NCBI GenBank assembly: GCA_963575645.1 | Contig: OY754469.1 | Span: 48,194,753 to 48,258,752, forward strand | Origin: Xanthostigma xanthostigma | Lineage: Eukaryota > Arthropoda > Insecta > Raphidioptera > Raphidiidae | Direction: 5' to 3' | Length of the DNA: 64,000 nt | Shown: positions 44,275-54,406 of the stretch, one piece after another | Layout of the letters: each line of letters opens with the position of its first letter | Position numbering within the stretch: the first letter of the stretch is position 1 | The notes under the pieces: model-generated | Told to the model about the DNA's origin: nothing | Databases searched by the model: none | The model's input: only the letters and a program-made list of their open reading frames with translations | Made by a program: the position numbers and the translations under genes

Positions 44275-44645
44275 AAAAAAAAAGACGGGTTGCACTTCGG
44301 GAGTGCCGGCAGAAGTGAAAACTTGAATATTAACGTCTTACGAATTTTCGATCAGGTCACGTGTCCTGACGCGAGTTTAACATTTTTTACCCATTACAAA
44401 AAAAGTGTACAAAAGTTTTCGTCTTACGAATTTTCGATCGGGTCTTACGCATTTTCGATCAGGTCTTACGAATTTTCGATCTGACACAAGTTTAACATTT
44501 TTTACCCATTACAAAAAAAGTGTACACAAGTTTTCGTCTTACGAATTTTCGATCAGGTCTTACGAATTTTCGATCTGACGCGAGTTTAACATTTTTTACC
44601 CATAACAAAAAAACTGTACAACGCCGCTAAAGAAGTTTTCACTTC
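44275..44645 (+). repeat. Family T repeat with minisatellite
   Basis: The head AAAGACGGGTTGCACTTCGG matches 27637. The inside is an irregular minisatellite of GTCTTACGAATTTTCGATCA units interleaved with TTTAACATTTTTTACCCATT, ACAAAAAAAGTGTAC blocks. The end, CGCCGCTAAAGAAGTTTTCAC, partly inverts the head's GAAGTGAAAACTT. Confidence 0.7.
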
Positions 44646-44659
44646 AAAAAACTCTGGTA

Positions 44660-44982
44660 TAATACGCGCCACGAATCTAAAAGGCTCGGAAGTTAGATGC
44701 GAATGCGGGCTTGCGCTTGTACAGTCTGTTGAAAAACTACAAACTCGCAACTCAAGAAAACTAAAATAGCGATAACAACTTGACAATAGCGTACTCGACT
44801 GTACTTTAAAGCAGGAAAGCGACAAGTGACAAAGGCAACGAGCGATCACGGCCAATCACCGACGAGCGCTCGTTTCGTGCAGGTAGCTGGGAGGTGGTGG
44901 GAGTATCAACGGCTCTAAAATGTGCATTTGCGACGCTGTTTGTGACTAACTTTCGAACCTTTTAGATCCGTGGCGCGTATTA
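44660..44982 (-). mobile_element. TA-flanked MITE, family M, copy 2
   Basis: 323 bp with inverted ends TAATACGCGCCACGAATCTA / complement of TAATACGCGCCACGGATCTA, and TA at 44658-44659 and 44983-44984. Inverted relative to copy 1 at 8605-8926. The minus-strand frame over it is a by-product. Confidence 0.85.
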
Positions 44983-45487
44983 TAATTAGTTCGATAGTAA
45001 AAGTGTGCTTTCGAAAACTGCTAGAACTGAGTAGTGAAAATTTAACTAGTTAATTATTTATTTCTCGATAACAGCAGACTTACTTGGTGCTTTAATTTTA
45101 CTATGTGCATAGTTTGTACCTAAATAATAGATATTTAGAGTGTATTTCTAAACTTCAATTTAGTTGCAATGAAAAGTTTTGCGCGGAAATAAATAAAAAA
45201 GTCTAGAAAACTGACAGTTTAGTACGGTTGCATATTATCATGAAATCGTTTTAATTTTGAAATCGTCTCATGCTGCCCTTCACTCTAGCGAAATTATACC
45301 CAAAAACTTTTTCGGGGGAGGTGTAGTAAGCATTAAGTAAGCTAGTTACGTTATATCAATTAAAATGTTAAACTGCAAGGTATATTAATTAAAACAATAA
45401 ACAATAGTTGTTCTACTTAATAACGCATTGTTTGCATTTCTGTTGATATATAAATATATATGCGTTTTTATACAAAGAGGGCCAGCG
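44983..45487. other. A/T-rich non-coding stretch
   Basis: Nothing assignable. Confidence 0.4.
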
Positions 45488-46063
45488 TTGCTAGTTTTTT
45501 TTTGCCAAGTCGAGATTTTGGAACTCTTTGAGTGAAAACAGCGGGATTCTTTCGTCGAAAGCGGGACATAGTAAAAAAACGTATATAATCAGATGTTTTC
45601 AAATATTTATCTTTTTATTTGAATTAAAATTACTAAACGTAATTTTAATTCAAATAAAAACAATAGATAGCAAAAATAGCCATAGAAAATGTATTTTAAT
45701 AAAAATATAATATTTTATATCAGATTTACCCTATCGTGAAATAGTTGAGTCTTATTCGTCTTCAAAATAAAAAAAAAAAAAACAGAAATCAAAATCAAAA
45801 AAGTTTTAATTCATTAGAAAAATAGGCGTTACAAACAATAGTCTGTGGAGTGAGTGTTACAAATTGCAACTTACAATAAGAGAATATAATTATTTATAAG
45901 AATTAGTTATTCATGATATTTCTGTGAAGATTTAACTTCTTTTAAACGCACGGTCGAGTTATCCCCGAAAAGCGGGACTGAGCTTGTCCCGCGCGGGACA
46001 TTTAATTTTGATTTAAAAATCGGGACATCCCGCCAAAATCGGGACGTCTGGAAACGCTGGTAT
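45488..46063. mobile_element. Probable hAT-derived element, decayed
   Basis: The left end CAGCGTTGCTAG and the right end, read inward, CAGCGTTTCCAGACGTCCCG, with internal GCGGGA / TCCCGC repeats near both ends (GCGGGATTC, GCGGGACATAG; CGGGACATCCCGCCAAAATC). This end type is common in hAT MITEs. I could not find an 8-bp target duplication. Confidence 0.5.
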
Positions 46064-47164
46064 CCACTACAACCTTCCCAATACTTTCAAGGGTACAAAT
46101 AGTTATTACAAAAATTGCAGAAGGAAATAACTAGTAAAATTTTATTTTAAAAAATAATTCGTTTGCTTGCATTTTTCACAACGAAACGAACAAAAAATTG
46201 ATTGAACTATATTATACAAAAATTTGATCATTTACAATTCATATAATTGTAAGAGAAATTGAAAAAAACGTAACAGCCAATATGGTTTTTATATGCGTGA
46301 CTATATTATTTCACAAATTGTAAACGCTTCTGATTTGCACAAGCTCCAGGTGTACATATTATAACGACGTAAGAGCATTAGCTTCGATTCAGAGTAGCGT
46401 TTAGTTGCTGCTTCGGATTAACTCGAATAACATTGACCGTATTTAAATACAGTTAAAACTTTTCGAAATACAATAGATTTATTCTACAGATTTAAGGTAT
46501 AGAGATCACATCCATAACATTTTAGTAACTAGAAAACCTACAAAAATACCTACAATTACTGTGACTATTATAGGGAGTAATTGATACTTTTATTTCGAAT
46601 AATCGTTACTATCTGTTATCGATTAATAATAATAATAATGTCTTTATTGATTCAAAAGGGTTTTGATCAAATGATGATTACACCTGCCTTATACATTTTT
46701 GATTTTTCAAATGCTAGTACAGCCCTACTTTTTGATGTGAAACTTTTTTAGGCGCGGTAGAACATATTAGCTTGGATCAGGCGAAAAGGGAAACGCTTCA
46801 ACCGGCAGTTGAGAGGAAAGAGAAGGAGAATCGTTTCTTAAGTCAAGCTATTTAAGTAGAAAGACGTTTCTTATATTAAAGCTAATTTTGTTGTCCAATT
46901 ATTTTGTACTTTTTAAGTGTATAAAAACGTGTTGTTTTTTTTAACCAGTATTTTTATTTTTTTGTTTATTACTTTTATAATTTGTATAAATTATAAGACT
47001 ATAAGTCTGAAGTTAGGGCAGACAGACAGACGGACAGATAACGTGAGTTAATATTGCATTGTCATCCATTTCTCGGATATGTGAAAAGTTTCTAGTCTCT
47101 GACTCATTGGGAAGTTGGTTTAAAACATATATTTGATAATTTACTATATGAATCATTGTCTATC
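46064..47164. other. A/T-rich non-coding stretch
   Basis: An (AAT)n run lies at about 46624-46638. Nothing else assignable. Confidence 0.4.
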
Positions 47165-47460
47165 TACTCAATGTGCGGTGAGCGAAGGCAACAAAGCGTA
47201 CCTATCAAAAATATATCTGCGTCTCTTTGATGTAATTCCCTGATTTCTCCGATGACACGATTGGTTGATGTACTTGCATTCAATCTGAATAAAGTATCTC
47301 TGTTTTAAAAACTTTGTCTTTTTCTATGACGTTAACATGGGCGTACCCAGCTTTTGACCCAGGAGGAGGCAATTTAGAAATTTCTTAAGCCGGGTCCCCC
47401 GTGCTTGTTTTGCCCTCCTGGATATGCCAGTGCTTACGGCGTAAAAAAAGACAGAAGTAT
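47165..47460 (+). repeat. Dispersed repeat family R, copy 2
   Basis: Matches 26780-27075 from CTCAATGTGCGGTGAG to the hAT-like inner block GGGCGTACCCAGCTTTTGAC ... GTGCTTACGGCGTAAAAAAAG. Has an extra TGCATTCAATCTGAATAAAG stretch before CTTTGTCTTTTTCTATGACG. Confidence 0.6.
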
Positions 47461-48814
47461 ATGTTTGCACCCTAATGGTTCTATTGCGATTTTATTCCTA
47501 TGCTCAGTATAGAATCAAAGTATATGGTTAATCAATTTCAAAATCTGTAACAGACAAAAAAGCGAGATAATAAAAACGTGTTAAAAAAGGCAAGAACGCT
47601 TGTATGAAATAAATGAGTCACGGGAAGCTTGCGTAGAACGGCTACGGGACGTTGTTCTGAATTGAAGACTTAAGGCTGCGTATATATGCAATCCAGTTGA
47701 CCAATTGCGGTACGGTGGACCTCAGGTGCTGTTGTCGGCCCTCTAATTGGACGCACCGTGTTCTTTCTGTATTGTGTCTGTCGTTCTCGACACTATCTAC
47801 ACTCGACCCACATTATAGGTGGATAGGAATAACGCCGGAACTGTATTAATGACCAAATACCCGAACACCCGTAACAGTTTAAAGATTTTTAGTGTCCGAC
47901 CGAAATTAGTTTTACGGTCGAAACCGAATTTCGGCTTCAGTCTCACTTTCGATCGAAACCGAAACCGGAATTTTATGTTCTCGTGGGAAAAGTAAAGTAA
48001 ACATTATCATAATCTGTCTTTATTTTTTTTTTTTATTTTTAAATCAATCATATATCAATCATTAACTTTAGGAGACATAAAAGATACTTCGTTGCTCGCA
48101 GCTCCAGCGAACATGTCTGATTTCAGCGCGAAACCTCCCGAATGTAGTTTCTGTTTCGGCCAGATGGCAGCCGAAACCGAAACTAAGCCGAAACCAGTTT
48201 GTTGTTTGCTCTAAAACGTCGAGATCTGATGAAAACTTGATTTTCAAAAATCGAACCGAAACCAATAACTTCCCGTTTTTTAAAATTTTCAGTAGCTGGA
48301 AGAGAATAAATTTTATAAAATTCCAAGAAACAAAAAAAATGTAAATTTCTATACAAGTAAGTATAGATTCAACAATATCCTGTAAATTTGATTCGTTGCC
48401 ACGTGAGTCCCTGAATACGTGGAACAAACGGGTACCGGGTATTGTCATTCCTAAGTAGATAAATTGTACACTACTAGTTGGATCGGTGTACGGTTGTATG
48501 CATCGTGTTGTGTAGTGGGTATCAGAGAGGACGGACAGAATGAAAAAAGCTGCCCGGCTTTGTTGACACGACCATACAACGCTCATTTATCAAACACCTA
48601 TTAGCAAAAAACTTGCGTCTGCTCACGCCTTTGCTTCACGCAAAAAATATGTTATCGTGGTAGTGATCGTAAAGTAACCAAGAGAGTTCTTAATTGATTT
48701 GTTTGACTTATAATGTCGCACTGACAGATTTCTAATTTCTTATATTAATACGGATAAAATGATTTATTTAATATAGAGCTTAAATATTTACAATTTTTAT
48801 TATTATTTTACTAC
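47461..48814. other. Non-coding stretch with GAAACCGAAA-rich block
   Basis: 47895-48265 is rich in YGAAACCGAA motifs in both orientations (CGATCGAAACCGAAACCGG; GCCGAAACCGAAACTAAGCC), the pattern of subterminal repeats in some hAT MITEs; ends and duplication are not resolved. A 172-codon minus-strand frame (48068-48586) crosses it and encodes nothing recognisable, so I treat it as chance. Confidence 0.4.
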
Positions 48815-48925
48815 CATTGAGGGCATGATGATGAAAATATATTTTTCGAAACGTTGGCTACAAGCGATACTCTGGTAAAGCTTATTTTTCAATTGTTCCT
48901 CAACCAAACAAATATTCTTCAATTT
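48815..48925 (+). repeat. Penelope-like terminal fragment with hammerhead-like motif
   Basis: 48821-48858: GGGC, ATGATGA (box changed at its first base), T, GAAAA..TTTTC, GAAACGTT, GGCT. Continues GCGATACTCTGGTAAAGCTT and GTTCCTCAACCAAACAAAT as in the other copies. The core substitution suggests an inactive copy. Confidence 0.55.
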
Positions 48926-50428
48926 TACTACCACGTTCAACAAAAATGATAATTTTAAAAGCTTATATCTCGGAAGATATCTAAAATAAAATCACTTTGG
49001 AACTTTTACTACATTTTTAAAGACTTAACTGACAGACGGATAGACGGACATGATGCAATTCTATAAGGGTTTTGGTTTTTGCCATTAGGCTGCTGAACTC
49101 TAAAAATGAGAATTTCAGATTCAATTCTTTTTTGATCACCTCTGAAATACTTAGTCTAGCAGACGAACATAGGTATGGAAAAAAACGTACAGGGATAGAT
49201 TGTGTCTGTAAAAAAAATGAAGTATATATATTTATGTTCTTCTTTTACTGAGTACCTCTTAATTGCTCTATTAGTAGTTGACATGATTTATGCAGAAAAA
49301 AAAAACATGAAGACATTTATAATTAATTGCAAATAAAACTACCAACATTGATTTTGTTGAATACTGCCTTTAAAAAAAGTATCTCATTTTTGCTCTCTAT
49401 CACGAAAACATCATTTTGGAGATCATAAAACTATTAAAGTTTGTTATATAATGTTGTTAGATGTTTTATAATGTATTTTATTATTTGGTTCTACACAGCT
49501 AGCATAATTATTTAATTGTAACTGCTGTGTAATAATATTATAATTATTATGTAACATTTATTTCTACTAGACGTGAAAATCAGCTATTTTATAGAAGGTA
49601 TTTCGATTGTAATTGTTCGTTTCAACATAATATCACACTGGTACATAAATTACTGTCTTGGTACAACTGCTATTATTGTTATTTTGATTTATCACTTAAT
49701 AAGCAGTATTTTCCTGAAAACAACAAAAATTATTATTATTTCTCTTTGTTTTCAGGTAAGTCTTCTATGTGACACGATTATTGATTTTTCGATATCAAAT
49801 GACATGTAAGTTATTCACATTATTTGTTTTATAATATGTATTAATAATAATTTGAAGTATTTTGTGACAGTTTTTGACGCTGAAATAGATTCCAAAATTA
49901 GTTCTGTATAATTAAACTATCGAAAATGTTTCTTTAAGTCCCTCCCCTTAAACAGCCCTGATTTTGAACATTTTCTCAGTTTATTTTTATGTAGTACGTA
50001 CTTAGTTATTTTGGAAATTAAAAAAATAGATAAATTATCTGAAAGAAATATATTCTTAATAAATAAAAGATTAATCATAGCGAAATAGCTATAGACTTAA
50101 GTTTGGAGATTTCAATAGATTGGCTATAGAAATCATTAATACATTACAGAAAATTGTTCCACATAAAATGCAACATAGACCGGTTATGAGAACCGCATTT
50201 TGGCGTCTGATTAGATTCTAGAGTTTGAAATTATTGATGTTGTCAAATTATGGTCCAATATTTTTTTACACCTTTTTTACGTCTTAACTGAAATTCATTG
50301 TAGATATTATACGAAAGAAATTAGTTGTCACACGTCTATAATCTGAATTCTCTTTTTTTACCCGACTGGGGCGAAGCAAAAAACTTGAACTTATTTTTTT
50401 CAACGCGTAGCTTCAAGTGCGTTTGGGC
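48926..50428. other. A/T-rich non-coding stretch
   Basis: A 78-codon hydrophobic open frame at 49573-49809 is rich in Ile/Val/Leu from A/T-rich codons and is probably chance. Nothing else assignable. Confidence 0.4.
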
Positions 50429-50920
50429 TAGGGTTGGGTAACTCAGATCTGAACCGGTTCAAAGAGCCGGCTCCGACAGAAGATCCGTGAGAGCCGACTC
50501 ACTTTTTTATGAGCCGACGGCTCAACGGAACCGCGTAACTCAGTGAAACAACACACAGAAGCACTGTCAGCTCAAATGACTCATGCATCATATGTCTGGC
50601 TATGGTACACACTATACGCACAGGCGCTACAGCTTATTACAATGTTTTACTTAAGTCACAACTATTTAAGGTATTGTATTGCATATTGTAATATGCTTTC
50701 TGTAACATAGCAAGTAGCAACCTGTATAACCCCGCCTTATATGCCAATCACTGGCATAATATTACGTGATATGATTGACTCAACTAACTCAGTGACTCAG
50801 TTGACTCGAATAACATATTCAGAACTCGGCTCTTTTTGAACCGGTTCAGGGAGCCGGCTCACATACGGGATCCAGATGCAAAGATGCAGATCACTAAAAA
50901 GACCCGTTAACTCATCTCTA
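50429..50920. mobile_element. hAT-type MITE, family A, copy 1
   Basis: Perfect 8-bp target duplication GTTTGGGC at 50421-50428 and 50921-50928. Starts TAGGGTTGGGTAACTCAG; ends, read inward, TAGAGATGAGTTAACGGGTC. Contains GAACCGGTTCAAAGAGCCGG and GAACCGGTTCAGGGAGCCGG subterminal blocks. Closely similar to 60724-61250. Confidence 0.93.
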
Positions 50921-51256
50921 GTTTGGGCATAGTATACACAGGCTACGGTGGCTAAATGCAATATGAAGTGACGAAACGGGTAGTCGTCGATGTCTATATT
51001 ATGTCAATGTTGTCGACGTACTCACATGAACACATACACACCCCACGTTGGCATCGTACGGAACAAGTTGTGCTCCATTCAGTTCGATTACAATAGCTGT
51101 GACAGATTTGTGAAATTCACAACAGCTTTTTTATTACGCTCGCATTGTATACCCCAGCACACATGTTGATGCGCTTTATACGTGTCGGTTTTTGACGTGA
51201 AATCCTCTATTCGCTCGTTATGTACAGAACTTTCTTGTGTTACCAAATTATTCTTA

Positions 51257-51941
51257 AGCGGCCTACACACCTTGATACAAGCTGTGATGCAGGCATCGAG
51301 TCTATGTTTCATGAAACTTGCATCAGTTGCATAAACGCCTACTTAAATCGAAACCTATTGCGATGCCTGAATCGACTCCATGTTCATGCAACACAAGAAT
51401 AGTAGGTTACTTTCAAGATTCCTTGACGAATAAAATGAGGTACGTTTTGCCAACACCAGTTTTATTAGCAGTAGTTGGGGCACTCTTTATACCCTATAAA
51501 ATAAAAAGGAAATGGTCAAAAAGATGGTTTATAGAAAGAAAACGTTATTCAAATGCTTTATTGGAAGAGCTAAAAGTACATTTGTATTCCAAAGACACGT
51601 ATACAGATGATAAATGTTTATGAACTCTTCCCAAAATACACGATCACTTTCCATCATGGAATTTACACACACAAACAACAAAGTAAACAATAAAATGGCG
51701 CGGGAAAATAAATTAATATCGTCTTGGCATCGACGCAATTCTACACACGCTGAAACTTGCATCAGCATCACCGACTCGGTGTCGTGGCTCGCCGACCAAA
51801 ATGGGATTCCAGACTCTGCATCGCTGCAAGCCGCAACTGATGCCAAATACGTGATTCAGTACTACACACACTGCTACTTGCATCATGAAACATAAGAATC
51901 GATGCCTGCATCGCAGCTTGTATCAAGGTGTGTAGGCCGCT
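51257..51941 (+). mobile_element. PIF/Harbinger deletion derivative with transposase remnant
   Basis: TTA at both sides (51254-51256 and 51942-51944) and 44-bp inverted ends with one mismatch, AGCGGCCTACACACCTTGAT ... . A further copy of the GATGCCTGAATCGA block lies inside the left end. The coding remnant at 51436-51623 supports Harbinger. At 685 bp it cannot be autonomous. Confidence 0.88.
51436..51623 (+). pseudogene. Harbinger transposase N-terminal remnant
   Basis: The open frame from the ATG at 51436 encodes a hydrophobic start, MRYVLPTPVLLAVVGALF, followed by KIKRKWSKRWFIERKRYSNA and LLEELKVH. The basic-tryptophan-rich 'RW...R..Y..LL.EL' block corresponds to the N-terminal region of PIF/Harbinger transposases. 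It stops after 62 codons, with no DDE domain. Its position between Harbinger-type ends makes the assignment stronger than motif similarity alone. Confidence 0.6.
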
Positions 51942-51944
51942 TTA

Positions 51945-52702
51945 GATTTCAATCGCTAATAACTACGAGTTTAACAACGGATGTGTCCACGAGTTTGTCG
52001 CGCTCGATTTGTTTTCCCTCTGACGTCATTTGCGTGATAGTCACGACTAGTAAAGTTTAAAATTTTATGTAGCGTTGAAAGTAAAAATCAACACGGGTGT
52101 CATTTTCAAGGTTTGTTAGGACGTTGATCACGTGAATGTCATTAATTTTAAAATTTATTAGGGGTGGTCTAAGTCGTGAAAGGAGTAATTATGCCAAATA
52201 ATGGGAATGCATCCGTGTTTTGTATCAAAGTCGCGGGCAACGGCTAGTAAGAAATAATTCAATAACAACACGCTGCATTTTTTAAACGCTGATCACAAGC
52301 GGTCAATGTAGGAGTAGAGAGTAGTGCTTTGCTGGGATAGCCGAACGCAAGGCATTGATCTGCTGCTGATATATTCATGATTCATGTAGCCTCCCGATCA
52401 CCATTATTATATATTTTCAGTGGCTTTGTTGGTATTAAAGCGTGGTTCTGCGTTCTAACGTACACGTTTTATACAGTAGTGCCCAAATTGATTTCCTGTA
52501 CTGCGATCAACTTTCGATTGATTTTACCATTCAAACTCCACAAGTGGAGTGGTAGTAATTTAGGTCAAAAATCACTTTTCAAAATTTTTTTGTTTTGAGA
52601 TTTCCCGAAACTAAAAAACATATTTTTGGAAAAATTTTTTGCGAGCTATGATTTTTTACAATTCCTGCAAATAATATATTATATAAATTTTATATTTCAT
52701 TA
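51945..52702. other. Non-coding stretch with family H pieces
   Basis: 52180-52250 (AAAGGAGTAATTATGCCAAA, GTCGCGGGCAACGGCTAGTA) and 52522-52640 (minus; GTAATTTAGGTCAAAAATCA) are family H fragments. 52683-52702 is the left copy of a 20-bp direct repeat around the next element. No genes. Confidence 0.5.
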
Positions 52703-53413
52703 CTAGCGGTCACGTTCCGTGCAAAATAACGAATGGGGAAGGGAGGAACATGAGTACGCACATTTATCTTAGTTTACCGAGATGAATGTTGTGTCCAAAT
52801 TTCATAATGATCGGAGTTACCGTTCAAAAGTTTTTGTCGTTAAAAAGCACTATTTATACTTTTTTTTAAGAAATAATTTTTTTTAATATAATAAATATTT
52901 AATTGAAAACACTGTAGGAAAATTATTTTTATATAGATTAGGTACCTATAGTTGTAACAGTTTTCAAATGAGCTATTAATTAGATTTATTTAATTTTAAT
53001 TAGTCGTAATAAAATTTTAAAAAATTGAAATGTAAGCCTTAGAAGAAAGCCATGTAGAAAATAAAAAAAAATATAAATATATTCGCCGACGTGGGGCTTG
53101 AACCCAAAACCCTGGCATTAAGAGTCTCAAGCTCTACCGACTGAGCTAGCCGGGCTTGTGAACGTGAGGCGCTAATATTGCAATATTTAGTTAGGGCATT
53201 TCACCTGATAATATTTGTCGGACGGACTAAATTTGAGATACATCTTGCAACATTTTTCATTGATGCTCCGTAGATGATGATCGTAGCCTGTAGTCTTCCT
53301 CGATAAATGGGCTATCCAACAAACATTTTTTTTTTCAATTCGAACCAGTAGTTTCTGAGATTAGCGCGTTCAACCAAACAAACAAACTCTTCAGCTTTAT
53401 ATATTAGTATAAG
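52703..53413 (-). mobile_element. Helitron-like element, family 2, copy D, with tRNA-Lys pseudogene
   Basis: On the minus strand it starts near TATACTAATATATAAAGCTG and ends GTGACCGCTAG followed by T. The 3' hairpin has decayed. It contains the tRNA-Lys pseudogene at 53084-53155. Unusually, a perfect 20-bp direct repeat, ATAAATTTTATATTTCATTA, sits exactly outside both ends (52683-52702 and 53414-53433). Helitrons normally make no target duplication. Confidence 0.65.
53084..53155 (-). pseudogene. tRNA-Lys(CTT) pseudogene, second copy
   Basis: Begins GCCCGGCTAGCTCAGTCGG; anticodon loop CTCTTAA; box B GGGTTCAAGCC. The acceptor 3' strand lacks one G and the anticodon stem is mispaired (TGAGA against TGCCA), as in the copy at 15882-15953. 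The 5' half is closer to canonical tRNA-Lys here. Confidence 0.78.
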
Positions 53414-53465
53414 ATAAATTTTATATTTCATTATAAATTGATCGAAAATAGTTACGATGTGACAA

Positions 53466-54257
53466 TTAAGAATTGTCATTATCTATATAACCAGTGATCC
53501 AACTTTTGAATTGACTGAGAGGAATAAAATCTTGAATATCTGAGGAATCAATATTGCATGTTGCCAGTGGTATGGACAGAGCTACGACTCCTGCCATTTT
53601 GCATTCACAAATAACCGGACCACCACTATCGAATGAACATAGAGATTTCTTTTCATAAAACTGTAAACATATCACGGGTGTATTTTGCTTGCCACAGTTT
53701 TTGGGCTCCGTTTGCAAAAGTCCTTCGTGAACAATGAGTTCCGACGCTTCTTTCTCATCGTTTCTTCGAAACAGCTTCATACCTGGACGAGTAGTCCAAG
53801 AAAAGAAGTTACACAGTTCTCTGTCGTAAGATTGACTTCGAAAATTCAAAGGTGCCGTTCCAATCACGGAGTTAAATTTTAAATTCGATTTAACTTGAAC
53901 CAACGACAAATCTATCCATTTCTCTGGGTCACTTTCATTTAGCCATGTCGGATGAACAATAACATTATCAATGTCATGGCATTTGTCTACGATATCAAAA
54001 ATTCTGTAAGGTATATTGAACGTTCCAGTTAACACACAGAGATCACTGAATCGAAGAACGGATACTGGAAAGGCAGACGTCAAAATATATTTTTGCGTCA
54101 AAATGGAACCAGTGCACAGAACTTGTGTTGGGACTATTTCTTTTTTTACGAATGACACTATGAAAGAATATTCTCCAGAACTTACTTTAGATATTCCAAA
54201 ATCACCGAAACAGAAACCGAAATAAGCAAATAAACTGATAAAATATGTTGGCGACAT
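53466..54257 (-). CDS. Secreted serine protease homologue, catalytically dead (S1 family)
   Basis: 263 codons in one uninterrupted frame, ATG at 54257 in an A-rich context (AAAATT before ATG). Residues 1-18 form a hydrophobic signal peptide. The rest follows the chymotrypsin fold: C48-TGSILTQKYIL before the catalytic-His region, DLSLV at 116-120, and CSFDSGGPVIC at 207-217, with the usual C-terminal helix (FKSWI, about 250-254). The catalytic His position, TAAHC in active enzymes, reads TSAFP (Phe63), and the oxyanion Gly before DSGGP is Phe209, whereas Asp116 and Ser211 remain. There is no clear R/K-IVGG activation site. It is thus predicted to be a non-proteolytic homologue; in arthropods such proteins act as cofactors or regulators in immune and other extracellular cascades, but its own role is unknown. 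The length fits a clip-less S1 domain. No family-typical introns are seen. Its stop codon lies only 53 bp from the Helitron-like copy D. Confidence 0.9.
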   Translation of the reverse strand: MSPTYFISLFAYFGFCFGDFGISKVSSGEYSFIVSFVKKEIVPTQVLCTGSILTQKYILTSAFPVSVLRFSDLCVLTGTFNIPYRIFDIVDKCHDIDNVIVHPTWLNESDPEKWIDLSLVQVKSNLKFNSVIGTAPLNFRSQSYDRELCNFFSWTTRPGMKLFRRNDEKEASELIVHEGLLQTEPKNCGKQNTPVICLQFYEKKSLCSFDSGGPVICECKMAGVVALSIPLATCNIDSSDIQDFIPLSQFKSWITGYIDNDNS

Positions 54258-54406
54258 AATTTTAGAATTTTAAAATTTACATTACGACTTGGGAATAACG
54301 GAGCATGTAGTAATACTGTTGTTTAGGTTTATGAAATTGCCATGGAATTAATATTTTACACTTTCTTAAATTATTTAAAAAATAAAATATAATTTTAATA
54401 GGTCAT
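54258..54406. promoter_or_regulatory. Region upstream of the protease homologue
   Basis: About 150 bp of A/T-rich sequence precedes the start codon before repeat J begins. No clear TATA box or initiator can be assigned with confidence; any promoter has to lie here or within the repeat. Confidence 0.3.

Noticed and set aside
45488-46063. Definite hAT element with target duplication
   Set aside because: The ends look hAT-like, but the flanking 8-mers (AAGAGGGC and GTATCCAC) do not match, so only a probable call is kept.
48068-48586. 172-codon minus-strand open frame, the longest after the protease homologue
   Set aside because: Its first half is unrecognised and its second half translates the GAAACCGAAA-rich repeat block. 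No domain, signal peptide or splice context supports a gene.
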